Source of the DNA: Agriotes lineatus
Taxonomy: Eukaryota > Arthropoda > Insecta > Coleoptera > Elateridae
Reading direction: 5' to 3'
Length of the DNA stretch: 64,000 bases
Assembly: GCA_940337035.1 (NCBI GenBank)
Contig: CALNHX010007573.1
Location: forward strand, 1-64,000
The stretch's first letter is position 1. The number at the start of each line of letters is the position of its first letter. Both the position numbers and the translations under genes were made by a program. This document shows positions 10,771 to 20,942 of this stretch, in pieces. The notes under the pieces were generated by a model. That model saw nothing but the letters and a program-made list of their open reading frames with translations, ran no database searches and was not told the origin of the DNA.

Positions 10771-11844
10771 CGTCTAACCCTACCACATTTAATCAACAGT
10801 GTTAATAACAAATCTATGCCCTATGAAATTTGTTCTTGTTGTTTTAATTGCTAATTGTTACTGATTATTCGCATTCTTGAAAATCGCGAATTTTTTAAGA
10901 TACGGACCTGTATTTCTCATAATTTTGTAAAATCAGGTTCATACAGCAAGTTGAGTATTTTTAAATGCCATTAAAATCTTGAAATGTACTTTAAAATGTC
11001 CGAATTAGAAAACAGTGAATTTGATAACCATTTGAAAATGCAGTTTCCATATTTTATGAAAATACAAAACAAAAACTTTTAAAGAAAATATTTTCAAAGT
11101 AATTATTAATCAAATTCACAATGCACCACTATCATACTCATATTTTTTACAATGCCTACTTTTTTCTTATATCAGAGACTAAAGGTCTCCACAGGCTAGT
11201 ATACATGTATATCATCCATGCTCGCGCGTTGATGTTTGACAGTGTGTGGTCAAAAAATCACAAACATGTGCGTCGCACAAGTTTTCTGAACTGGCCGGAT
11301 TTCATCACCGCGCAAGCATAAACTTGCATACAAGATAGTAGGTCTGTGGCCAAGTGACACGCTTCATTCGCATACATTTTGAGTACAGTGTCTCGGTTCA
11401 GTTTGTTTTCTGCCGGGGTCTGACAATGTCTGATTTAACCCTTTGTTTCCTAGTGGTAGCACGGCCAGAACACTTAAAGTTAAATTTGTGTTCAAGCGCC
11501 TAGTGGTATAACAGCGGAGACACGGTATGTGACGTAGGCACGGGAGTCGCCCTACCACAAACATTACTTATTTGGTTATACTTCCATTGTTAGTTGTTTT
11601 GTGCACGAAAACAATAAGGATGGCTGGTAGGTTTTGATTTTATTCATTAGTAAAATGATGTGGCTATGGTTTTCTATTATAAAGAATTAGTTCGCTAATA
11701 AATAAATTCCCATTTTGATGTAAAATATAAGGTGGTTTCGTACTGGGGACACTAGGAACTTATGGTATTCTTTTTTTAGGTAGTAGTCGCGATTATTTTA
11801 GACGCTTAGAAAATTTAAATTCGAATGACCTTTTCACTTACATA
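10771..11844. other. Non-coding stretch
   Basis: No recognisable gene. The short ORFs at 11121-11321 and 11364-11564 show no family signature. The decamer CCTAGTGGTA occurs twice (11449 and 11499). Confidence 0.4.
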
Positions 11845-14119
11845 CAGTAGAGGTGGGAAGTTCGATTCTTTTTGGTGAATCGATTAATTTGAGTCGTTCG
11901 CTTAAACTGATTCGTTCTTACAGATTCGTTCGTTAATGAATCAGTTGGACTCGACACGAAAGTCGAGTTGACACGTTTACTGTCGACTGAACGAATGGTT
12001 CTATTTCGCAATAGCCGGCTTAGTTTGGTTGACGATGCTGGCGGACGACGCGACTGCTATATCAGTTCTCCGTTTTGTCATTTGTACGCAGTCGTACAGC
12101 ATAGGTGGACAGTATACAGTATGACGGCAAGAAATATGAGTTTTGTGTGTAATAATTTTTCCAAAATTTCGGCTGACAAAGCCAAGTGTGATTTATGCTC
12201 CGGCATATTATCAATTAAAGGCGGCTCAACCACAAACTTATTAAGACATACTAAATGTAAGCACCCCGGTGTTAATCTAGAAAATTTGAAAACGCGGGTA
12301 AGTTTTTCAAAACTAGAAAATTTCCAGTGAATCCGAAAAACTTTGCCTCGCAATGTAAATAATCCGCAAGAAAAAAGTTGCGATAAAGATGAAGCACCTG
12401 CGACTGCAGAACCTACACCATCTACTTCAGCAGCGGGTGCTGGTGGTAATACCTTTTTGAGTGGCACGAAAAATCCATCCAAGAATAGTGACAACACCGG
12501 CACCAACACTACTTTCAAACCGCAGTATCGAATTACTCAATTTACGTACAAGTCGACCTATATCAATCACAAAGAGTAAATAAATACATTTTCAATTAAT
12601 AATGATGGGAAGTGATTATTTGCCATTTTCTTTGGTAGAAAATCAAGAGTTTAAGCGTTTTGTGAAAATGCTGAATCCGTCATATGTCTTGCCTTCTCGT
12701 AAAACAGTTTCGTAAAGCTTGCCCACCCAAGTTTACAATAAATTAACCGAAATTATCAAGACAGAATTAAAAACCGCAACGGCAGTTATCATTACAACTG
12801 ACGGGTGGACATCAATGAGTAATGACTGCTGCCTGGTATTGACGGTACATTTTATTAATGAGAATTACGAAATGCGATCATTTTTATTGGTCTGCTTTAA
12901 ATACAATGAGAGGCATACTGCTGAAAACTTGGCCGCGGAAACTAAGAGGATGTTAATTGAATGGTCAATTTATGACAAAGTCATAGCATTAGTGACCGAC
13001 AATGCTGCTAACATGACCGCCACTGCACGATTAGGTGGGTGGAAGCATCTGCCGTGTTTTGCCCATTCATTAAATTTAGTAGTGCAAGCGGACCTGAAAG
13101 AAATACATGAAACTCATGCCAAAGCCAAATCAATACTACAGTTTTTTAAAAAAGTCCACAGTCTGCAGTTAAATTAAGAACTGTCGAAATGGGCTACAAA
13201 GAAATGAACGTAAAACAGGACATCCCCATAAGATGGAATTCAACTAACGAGATGTTTGAAAGATTGCTTAAAATGAAAGAACCTTTAATTTCTACTTTGG
13301 CAATAATTGATTATCACAAACCTACGTTGAGTTTAGCCGATTGGAAAATAATTGAATATTCATTTAACGCCCTTAAAGTTTTCCAAGAAGTTACCTTAGA
13401 CGTAAGCGCCGAAAAAAAATGTGACTATTTCTAAAGTAATTTATTTAAGTAAGACACCTTTTACGTCGCACTCGCGCCCTACAGGAAAACCCAGATATTC
13501 CTGTTGAGGTGCGCAACATGGTACTTAAGATGATCGAGCAATTAAATAAAATATTTTTAAATATTGAGGAAAATCTACCAATTGCTGAAGCCACAATCCT
13601 GGATCCTCGATTTAAAAAATGTGGCTTTGTGGACACCAAAGCTTTTGAAAAGCCCAAAGCAGCCCTGACTACTGCAGCGAGTAATATTTTTTAAATATTA
13701 CGGATGAAGCAGATCCTGAGGACAATAATAGTGAATATGATAATAGCGACCGTACCCACCACGACGAAGAGCAACACGAATGATCATCAATCTGGGATGA
13801 TTACGACAGCAAAACCTCAACTGTTTTCGCAGTGGATAATGCCACTGCTGCTGGAATAATAGAGATGAATAGGTATATTCAGGAACCTATTATTAAGCGA
13901 AATCAAAATCCATTGGTTTGGTGGAAGGAACGAAAGAACACATATCCTCGCCTTTTTGAATTGATGAAAAAACGGCTAGGCATTCCTGCGACCTCAGTTC
14001 CTTGCGAAAGGGCCTTTTCAAGAGCTGGATTGACAATTAGTGAAAAAAGAACAAGACTAAGGGCCACTAAGGTTCAGAAACGGTTATTTGTGAATGCTAA
14101 TTGCATTATTTTGACCTAA
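11845..14119 (+). mobile_element. hAT transposon (ZBED-type), left end present, right end not found
   Basis: CAGTAGAGGTGGGAAG at 11845-11860 resembles hAT terminal repeats, and the next 150 bp contain repeated ATTCGTTC-type motifs typical of subterminal transposase sites. The transposase remnant follows on the same strand. The matching right-end sequence was not seen, so the downstream limit given is the end of the coding remnant. Confidence 0.6.
12121..14119 (+). pseudogene. hAT transposase with BED finger (ZBED1/ZBED4-like), fragmented
   Basis: It opens with a BED zinc finger (AKCDLCSGIL, then NLLRHTKCKHPG). After a Ser/Pro-rich linker the RNase H fold is present as VIITTDGWTSMSNDCCLVLT (first D), LVTDNAANMTATARL (second D) and LPCFAHSLNLVVQ. 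WNSTNEMFERLLKM and the C-terminal hAT dimerisation block GIPATSVPCERAFSRAGL follow, with stop at 14119. Six reading-frame pieces are needed (breaks near 12330, 12580-12720, 13175, 13434, 13694 and 13830), so it is a pseudogene. Confidence 0.85.
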
Positions 14120-14741
14120 GTATTAATTTTATTTTATGTATTATGTTTTTTAGTATTTTATTAATTGTTTTATAATTTGTTTGTTTTATTAATAATTAAT
14201 AATTTAGGTTAATAATTGGAGTTTATATATATTTTTCATTTTGACTTATATATTAAATATCATCAAACAGCAATTTATATATTTATGAATTCATGTAGTC
14301 CTTAATTCCTTTCCTGTTGAATTTAGAAAAATTTCGAAGTCGTGGTATCGCATCATAATTTAAAATTTTTGATTATGTTTCCGCGATATATGAGTTGATA
14401 CCGCAGCGTTTAGATTTAGACGTTGGATTTCGATTCAGTTCGAACTTCGCACCCAAGATCGCAAGCTAAGTCGAGACTCGCTAAAGTCAAGACTCGCGAA
14501 CGTTGTTTCGTTCAGAAATCGGCCGGCGGTTGGTTGGCAAGTGAATTAGAAAAGTAACAAAACGTGTAAGTCGGTGATTATATTTGTTTGCTGCTTTTTC
14601 TTGACAACGGAACTTAATATTATTAAGTTCCTAGGATAATAAAATTAGCAGAGCAAGATGCAGATTTAGACGTTTTGTTTATAAATTGCAAGTGTTTAGG
14701 TGACATGTGACACTCACAGGTAACACGACTCACGAAAACGA
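14120..14741. other. AT-rich 3' flank of the hAT, no gene seen
   Basis: Probably untranslated hAT sequence plus spacer. I see no coding signature. A CG-richer part at 14400-14550 contains GTCGAGACTCG-like repeats but no clear end. Confidence 0.4.
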
Positions 14742-14951
14742 ATCCTGGTAACAGGTGACAAACCAAACGATTTTTTCAAAATTCTAGGAACATTTTGATA
14801 AGCAGCGGGAAAAATATAATAAGATAACTCGGAATGTATTGTCTATTAACATTTTCGGCAGGCAACAAGCCGCGACTTCGTCTTGGCTTGTACTTGCCTA
14901 CCTCAAATGTTAATAGGTCCTTACATTCCTTGTTACTTAAATAGCTATTAC
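14742..14951 (+). repeat. Block shared by the two Cryptons' upstream regions, with internal palindrome
   Basis: About 210 bp that recurs with few differences at 47011-47220 on the other strand. In both places it lies upstream of a Crypton recombinase gene, in the same orientation relative to it. It contains an imperfect palindrome (GGAATGTA ... TTACATTCC, 14831-14929, with nested TATTAACATTT / AAATGTTAATA) around a GCGACTTCGTC centre. It may be the Crypton 5' end/promoter or a repeat carried with it. Confidence 0.7.
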
Positions 14952-14959
14952 AGTAGAAG

Positions 14960-15056
14960 TCCGTTAGGATAGCCTTTACTGCCGAGCCAGAGTTTGTGAA
15001 ACGAGCTCGAAGAGCGAGTCGAATAATACTGGCGAGGCAGTAAAGGCCCTAACGGA
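14960..15056. repeat. Foldback repeat with CG-rich loop
   Basis: The arms TCCGTTAGGATAGCCTTTAC (14960) and GTAAAGGCCCTAACGGA (ending 15056) pair across a loop containing CGAGCTCGAAGAGCGAGTCG. No coding capacity. Confidence 0.75.
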
Positions 15057-15156
15057 CGTGTATTATACAATAGTTTTTGTAATACCTACATACAATTCGG
15101 TCATACCTATCTTTCTGTAATTTATTTTCATCAAAACCCTAGATTTGTGTAATAAC

Positions 15157-15207
15157 AAGGTACCTGGTAGGCATGCCTAGACCTTGTCCATTAACAAACA
15201 AACAAAC
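15157..15207. repeat. Dispersed palindromic motif, copy 2
   Basis: AAGGTACCTGGTAGGCATGC continues with CTAGACCTTGTCCATTAAC and ACAAACAAAC. It is an imperfect palindrome centred on GCATGC. Related copies lie at about 6423-6468 and 58803-58850. Confidence 0.65.
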
Positions 15208-15264
15208 GTTTTAAAATGATTGAGAGTGCGTAGAACGTTGCAACTGTTGTTTATAATAGTAATT

Positions 15265-15382
15265 TACGATAGAAGTGCGTAAAGCTACTCTTTAGGCACG
15301 AGTGGGGTAGAGTTAAAATGCTAGTGAGCGAGCGTTTTAAGTCCGGCGAGTGACTAACGATGCTTTACGCATGTGTATCGTA
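15265..15382. repeat. Foldback repeat with CG-rich loop
   Basis: The arms TACGATAGAAGTGCGTAAAGC (15265) and GCTTTACGCATGTGTATCGTA (ending 15382) are inverted with a few mismatches. The loop contains GAGCGAGCG and CCGGCGAG. It belongs to the same general class as 14960-15056 and 45553-45657. Confidence 0.7.
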
Positions 15383-16594
15383 CAATATTTTATCTACGAT
15401 AGAATCTAGAAAACACGGTAAATATAAAAAGAATTAAATGTAAATTAGGATTACCAGCAACCGGTCGTCATTTTGCGTGTTTTGAAACACGTTGCTACTG
15501 ACAACGTGCCTAATGAAATCTTTTAAATACGTTACTACTGACGACGTAAACTAATGAAAACATGTTATTAAACAGTCGTTTTATAAACTTAAAACTGCCA
15601 ACTAAAAGGCAATTTTACACACTGTCGTAGATAAATGTCGTTTATTTCCAATTTTGTGTGTAGTTGTAAGCAGTTTTAAACTGCAATAAACTAGCTTATG
15701 GCAGCCATAGAAAATGATAAGGATGATATTCCTAAAGACGTGCGAATGGCAGCCGAGGAAGCTAGCCTATCTTTGTTGCCTGAAAAATCACGCGGGAGAT
15801 ATGAAAACGTGCATGCTGAGTTTTTGGAGTGGCGACGAAAAAAGAATGTTAAGATTGTGAACGAGCAAGTTATTTTGGCTTATGTTCAAGAGTTATCACA
15901 GTCTTTTGCGCCTTCTTATATGTGGGGTATTGTGTCTATGTTGACGGCTTTCTTGCAATTGAAAGAAAAGATTAACATTTCCCAGTGAATACAGATTCAG
16001 ACAAGATATTGAATTAAAAGTTATCATATTGTAATTCGTATGTATGACTTTATTAGGTACTGTCACGTGCGTGCGCTTTTAAAAAGTAAGTCGTGAGGAT
16101 TACAATCTCAAAAAATCTAAAATTCTTAAGTGGCGAACAGGTTAGACAATTTCTACTGCAGGCGCCAGATGAAGTACAGCTGTTGACAACGGTGATTTTA
16201 GTCTTCGGCATGTATGGATTGTGTAGAAGAGTCGAACTAACATTGCTTTCCGTTGATGATGCAGAAGATACTGAGAAACATGTCATCGTTTTGTTAAAAG
16301 ATTCAAAGAATCATACGTCACGGCGCACAGTGGGAAAATTTTCCGAAAACGTGGCCAAAACCCCCTAAATCGAAGTTTGGATTTAGGGACTTTTATCCTC
16401 TAGGTAGTTAGTTTGGTATCTCTAGTATGTGACGTGGCCACCTATAACACTCTCGTGGACATACCTAACCTTAAAATTCATTGTAAAATCGAACGTCGAT
16501 CTCTTCGAATCTTGAGCTAGCGGTCTGTGAATATTAACGCTCCCTTTAAGTGCTCACTGTGTGTTTTATAGTTGTCCGAATCTGATTCTGAATA

Positions 16595-19484
16595 ATGGAT
16601 TCTGTTCTTGAGAGTAAGTACATTTCAACTATATGCTTGAAATTGATTAAAAGTTATTTATTAATCATCAAATGTAGCTTGCAAAATTAGCATTTTTTGT
16701 CTTTTCTGCTTCAAAAAATGTAAATTTAAAAAGCAATAAGTTGATTTTCCCACGGTTTCCCGCCCTGAAACCAATTTTCCCGTATTCATTAAAGCCTCAT
16801 TTTTATCGCCTATATCATCTGCGCACAGTTGCGCCTTTTTTTATTTAATTTTTTTGGTTACGGCACATTACAATACCTACGTTGAAACTCGCGCACTGTG
16901 AGCTCCATTTTGTTATGGATTTTGACACACGAAACAATTACATTTATTGTAGTACATGCATAGAAATGTTTCAAACTATATTTTTGTATAATTCAACTTC
17001 CCTGCTACTCAAAACGAAAAAGGAGCCACTTCTTTATAAGCTAATATTTCACGTAGTTTGTAATTGAACGAAAATAATATTAACGATGTTGACAAGTTTT
17101 CTAAGCAAAACAACAAAACAAAACAAGAAATTATGTTTACACCGGCGTGGCATGGCAAGGCTGATGTGTACATATTGTCATCGTATAATAGTATTTTCGT
17201 TCAATTACAAACTACGTGAAATATAATTTGTATATTTCACTAAAATAAATGAATCGCAAGACTACAAATTCATTGAAATAAATGAATTAATAAAATTGCA
17301 TTAAAGTTCCGAATAGCAATCGTTTTCGAGCTTGGGGCAATAGGTTATTTAATAATTTCGTCTTTTATGTTTTTTTACAGACAATATGACTGGTCATAAA
17401 AAAATTATATTAACCAGAAAAGAAATTTTTGACATATAATAAATCACCTTCATGATAAAACGAAGTTCTTTTCCATATTATTGAAAAAGAAATAGCCAAA
17501 AAATATGGTCAGCATATTTTATCTGCAAATGAAAAATATGACTTAGCAAAATTGATGTACAAATTCCGAACGAAATTTAAGGAGTCAAAAGGGCACTACG
17601 GCAGATTCTTTGCCAAAAATGAATCATGGCTGAGCGTTGACGTCACTCTATCGAATGAAGCAGAAAGAACAGAAAATCTTGGGGAATCTTCGAGTACTGG
17701 AAATAAAAATGGACTGCCATCTTCAAATTTTGAAATTTCCAGTGATCGATCGAAAAGGAGGAGAACTCAAGACCTTAGAGAAGAGTATAGCATTGGCGAG
17801 CTGGCTTATGCTACGCAGATGAATTATCGAGCTTTAGGAAAATTGGATGCGGCAAAAGTAGTCCAGGAAATTGCCCAAGGAAGCCCAACAAAAGCGTCAA
17901 GGTACCGGAAATCTTTGGAATGTGTTCGCGAAAAACAAATGTCGCCAGAAGTCGCTTTATCGTTTCTCGTCGAGAATAAATTGTCAAAAAGCAGGTACAA
18001 CAATATTCGAGCTACTAGCATTGATCACACTAGCATATTATATCCGCCGTATCATCATGTTTCAAAAGCAAAAGAGCAATGTTACCCCTGCAGAGACGAT
18101 ATAACTATTAATGAATGTAACCCTGAAGTTAAACTGCAAGCATTGCTTGATCACACGGTTCAACGAATACTGTTATCTCAGAAAGACGTTATCGAGAACC
18201 ATTTGTCCGGTCCAGTCCACGAATTAAAATTGCTTTGTAAGTGGGGATGTGATGGTACCTCTGGATAAAGCACTTACAAGCAAAAATTCAATGATAATGA
18301 TGGCACTAAAACTAAAGCGTAGATATTTTTCACTTCACTAGTTCCTCTTCAACTTGCTTCATTTGATGCATCCACCGAAAAAGAAATAATTATTTGGAAG
18401 AATCCACGGCCTGCTTTCACTAGATTTTGCCGGCCAATTAAACTTCAATTTTTGCATGAAACTGCAGAGACGACAAGGAACGAAGTTGATCACATAAAAG
18501 AGCAAGAGCGCAAACTTCACCCTTTACAAACAATTGTTGATGGGAAAAAATTTACGTGTCATACAAATTAGCATTAACAAAGATTGATGGAAAGGTTTGC
18601 AATTCAATAACCAATACTTCTTCGAGTCAAAGATGCTATATTTTCCAATGCACCTCAAAGCAATTTAACGATATTGATAAAGTTGTACAGATTGAAATTA
18701 ATGAAGATAATTTACAGTATGGGATTTCAAGTCTGCACGTGTGGATACGTCTCTTCGAGTGCAGTATGCACATATCATATAAATTAGATATCAAGAAATG
18801 GCATAACCGAGGTGAAGACAAAGCAAGCATTGAGACTCGGAAGAAAAATATTCAGGAAGATTTTCGTAAGCAGTTGGGACGCTTAGTCGATCAACCAAAG
18901 CAAGGATACGGAAGTACAAATGACGGAAATACTGCTCGTCGTTTCTTTGAAAATGCAAGTATTTCGTCAATTATAACTGGCGTTAATTAAAGTTTGATTA
19001 AAAGATTGTATGTAATTTCACAGGTAATTGATTGTGGCTTTCCAATTGATGTAAGGAAATATGAAGTTTATTGCTTACAAACAGCCCGCCTATTTGTAAT
19101 TCTGTATCCTTGGTATTATATGCCAACTACGGTACATAAAGTGTTAATTCACAGTCCAAAAATTATTGACAAGTCACTCCTACCAATAGGGCAAATGTCG
19201 GAAGAAGCACAAGAAGCGTGTAATAAATGCAACAAAACCGACAAAAATTTGCTCGAAAAATAAGTCGAACAAAAAACATGGAAGGTGTATTTTTGAGGCT
19301 CATGATAGCGTCAGATCCGTTGATTTCGAGCCTACGTAAATTACCAGCGAAAAAAATGAAATCCCTGTCATCCGAACAGATAGAACTATTAACTGCGCCG
19401 AAATATGAACCATCGAATTTGACAGATTTAACAACAGAATGTAGCGACGAAAGTTCTGATGATTATTCGTCCGATGACGAGTAG
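16595..19484 (+). pseudogene. Transib transposase (RAG1 core-like), stops and frameshifts
   Basis: Exon 1 (16595-16613, MDSVLE) ends at GTAAGT; a 767-bp intron joins exon 2 at 17381 in phase. The main pieces are 17552-18268, ending in CKWGCDGTSG (the first catalytic Asp region, D codon at 18251); a stretch at 18273-18550 with in-frame stops that includes IIIWKNPRPAFTRFCRPIKL; 18556-18990 with KIDGKVCNSITNTSSSQRCY and LHVWIRLFECSMHISYKLDI; 18994-19263 with GQMSEEAQEACNKCNK (the Glu region, like the RAG1 SEGNESGNK motif); and an acidic tail to 19484. Order and motifs follow the RAG1/Transib core. At least two stops and two frame changes inactivate it. Confidence 0.87.
17043..17226. repeat. 184-bp foldback MITE in the Transib intron
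   Basis: Inverted arms of about 45 bp: left ATTTCACGTAGTTTGTAATT then GAACGAAAATAATATT; right read on the other strand matches with a few differences. The core is about 95 bp and non-coding. It lies inside the intron of the Transib gene, so it would have been spliced out. Confidence 0.8.
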
Positions 19485-19575
19485 TAATTTTAATAAATCT
19501 GTAAAAATTATATTATTTGTCATGTATTTACCTTTCCATTCCGTTCCAATTAAACATTTTTTAGAATTTCTATGT

Positions 19576-19900
19576 GCCATTTTGGATCGACTATTTTGAA
19601 TCTCGTAATTTTGATACTAGATTCATGATCAGGGACTCCGAAAACCTCCGTGTACTAAGTTTTAGACAGATTAGAGCATGTTTAGGATTTTAATCCGCCA
19701 TATTGGATCGACCATTTCGAATTTCTTGTTTTTGATATTGAATTCGTGATCAGCGACTCCGAAAACCCCCGTGTAGTAATTTTTAGCCAGATTAGAGCAT
19801 GTTTAGGATTTTAATCCGCCATATTAGATCGGCCATTTTGAATTTTTGATATCGAATTCGTGATCAGCGACCTCAAAAACCCCCGAGTTGCAGTTTTTAT
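19576..19900 (+). repeat. Three tandem 121-bp repeats inside the Transib 3' end
   Basis: Units start at 19576, 19697 and 19818 with GCCATWTTRGATCG. Each contains TTCRTGATCAGSGACYYC and AAAACCYCCG. The exact 121-bp period shows in the sequence. The array ends about 20 bp inside the 3' terminal repeat. Possible roles are transposase binding or simple array expansion; no coding frame is conserved. Confidence 0.85.
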
Positions 19901-20942
19901 ATCGATAAAAATAGTTCTAGGGGTTTTGGCCATGTTTTCGGGAAAATTTCCCACTGTGCGGCGTTTCGGCATCACATTCATCCATACAGTATGTATCGCA
20001 AATATGCTGCATTGAGACCGGCAAATTTGAAGACTAAGGGCGTCTTTCACCATAAATTCGCTATCGGCCAGGTACTTGCCGATGCGGTAAGTTATCGGGT
20101 CTTCACTAGAACTCTTTCAGTTTGTAAAGTACACCGCGTCATAGATTCGCAGAACGCTAGAAACGTCCGGGCGAGTCCATTACGTTCGACAAGGTGATTT
20201 CCGCTGTTGTCTTCAGTTCATTGCCGTTCGACGTGTCATTTTGTTTTCTCGTGTGTTTATCAAAGCTTAACTCTACTTTTTACTTCTTTTCGCTTTTTAA
20301 AACACTACTTTTCAGAACTAAACAGCTAGGATTGGGATTATTTTCATGTTAAGCCTATGTCACACCATCAGTTAGTTCGACAAACTAAACTGTCAGTCTG
20401 TTTTAATGACGTCACAGTTGTAGTTTGCTTAAACTTTTCTAATTTTAGGGGCGTCTCTATTTTCTATCAGTCGGTTTGATGTGAGTTCCTTTTGATTGGA
20501 TAAAATTTGAATTCAACAAAAAGGCGCGAAATATACGGAAACCTTGGAAGTTTGTTGGTAAAATATAACCTCGAATATTCAATGCTCGCTAATTCACTTT
20601 TCGCTGTGTTCAACGTAGTAACCCCGTAGTCGTATATTTATTTAACATTAGTAATTATCGTAGGGCATGCTTAATCGTTTTTATTAGTTTAATAGTCTTT
20701 AGTGTTTAGTGTATTCTTAAAATTAGTTTACACGTAGGTTTGTAATTGTATAAATCTTTAGTGTGTAAATATATAGTTGAACATTTTTAGTGTAGCTCAT
20801 AATCCTGTAAATATCCTTTATTTATAATTTCTAGAGTTATTTAGATAGTTTTTAGTGTAGTTCGTAGTTTTGTATATATCCTGTATTAATAACTTCTAGT
20901 TTTATTTGTATATTTAGTGTAGGCCTAGTATTCCTAATTAAC

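Larger units (their letters stand above)
16326..19958 (+). mobile_element. Transib DNA transposon (RAG1-related) with RSS-like ends
   Basis: The left terminus starts CACAGTGGGAAAATTTTCCG and the right terminus, read inwards, CACAGTGGGAAATTTTCCCG; both continue into AAAACRTGGCCAAAACCCC. The first seven bases equal the V(D)J recombination-signal heptamer. A perfect 5-bp duplication CGGCG flanks it (16321-16325 and 19959-19963), fitting the GC-rich 5-bp target preference (CGNCG-like) known for Transib. Length is 3,633 bp. It carries a RAG1-core-like transposase pseudogene, a foldback MITE in the intron and a 3' tandem repeat. Confidence 0.92.
15698..20080 (+). pseudogene. Crypton tyrosine recombinase gene, split by a Transib insertion
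   Basis: The N-terminal part (15698-15988) has LLPEKSRGRYENVHAEFLEW and QSFAPSYMWGIVSM, matching the minus-strand Crypton at 46.9 kb (LLPPKSKERYEFAYSKFMNW). A decayed link holds VRALLKSKS. The part from 16093 has LSGEQVRQFLLQAPDEVQLL and MYGLCRRVELTLLSV, the R-containing start of the recombinase domain. After the Transib (16326-19958) the gene resumes at 19964 with RFGITFIH and, one frame over, YRKYAALRPANLKTKG, matching YKKYAVLRPLNLTEKR of the other copy. The HxxR/Y region is missing. Multiple stops make it inactive. Confidence 0.8.

Noticed and set aside
11445..11560. Possible tRNA-derived SINE (CCTAGTGGTA repeated)
   Set aside because: No convincing A and B box pair and no tRNA fold could be drawn.
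12078..12518. 146-aa minus-strand ORF over the hAT N-terminus
   Set aside because: Shadow of the BED-finger coding strand.
20049..20107. GTAAGT at 20087 and TTTCAG at about 20130 as a real Crypton intron
   Set aside because: No recombinase sequence is recognisable after the putative acceptor, so the intron cannot be supported.
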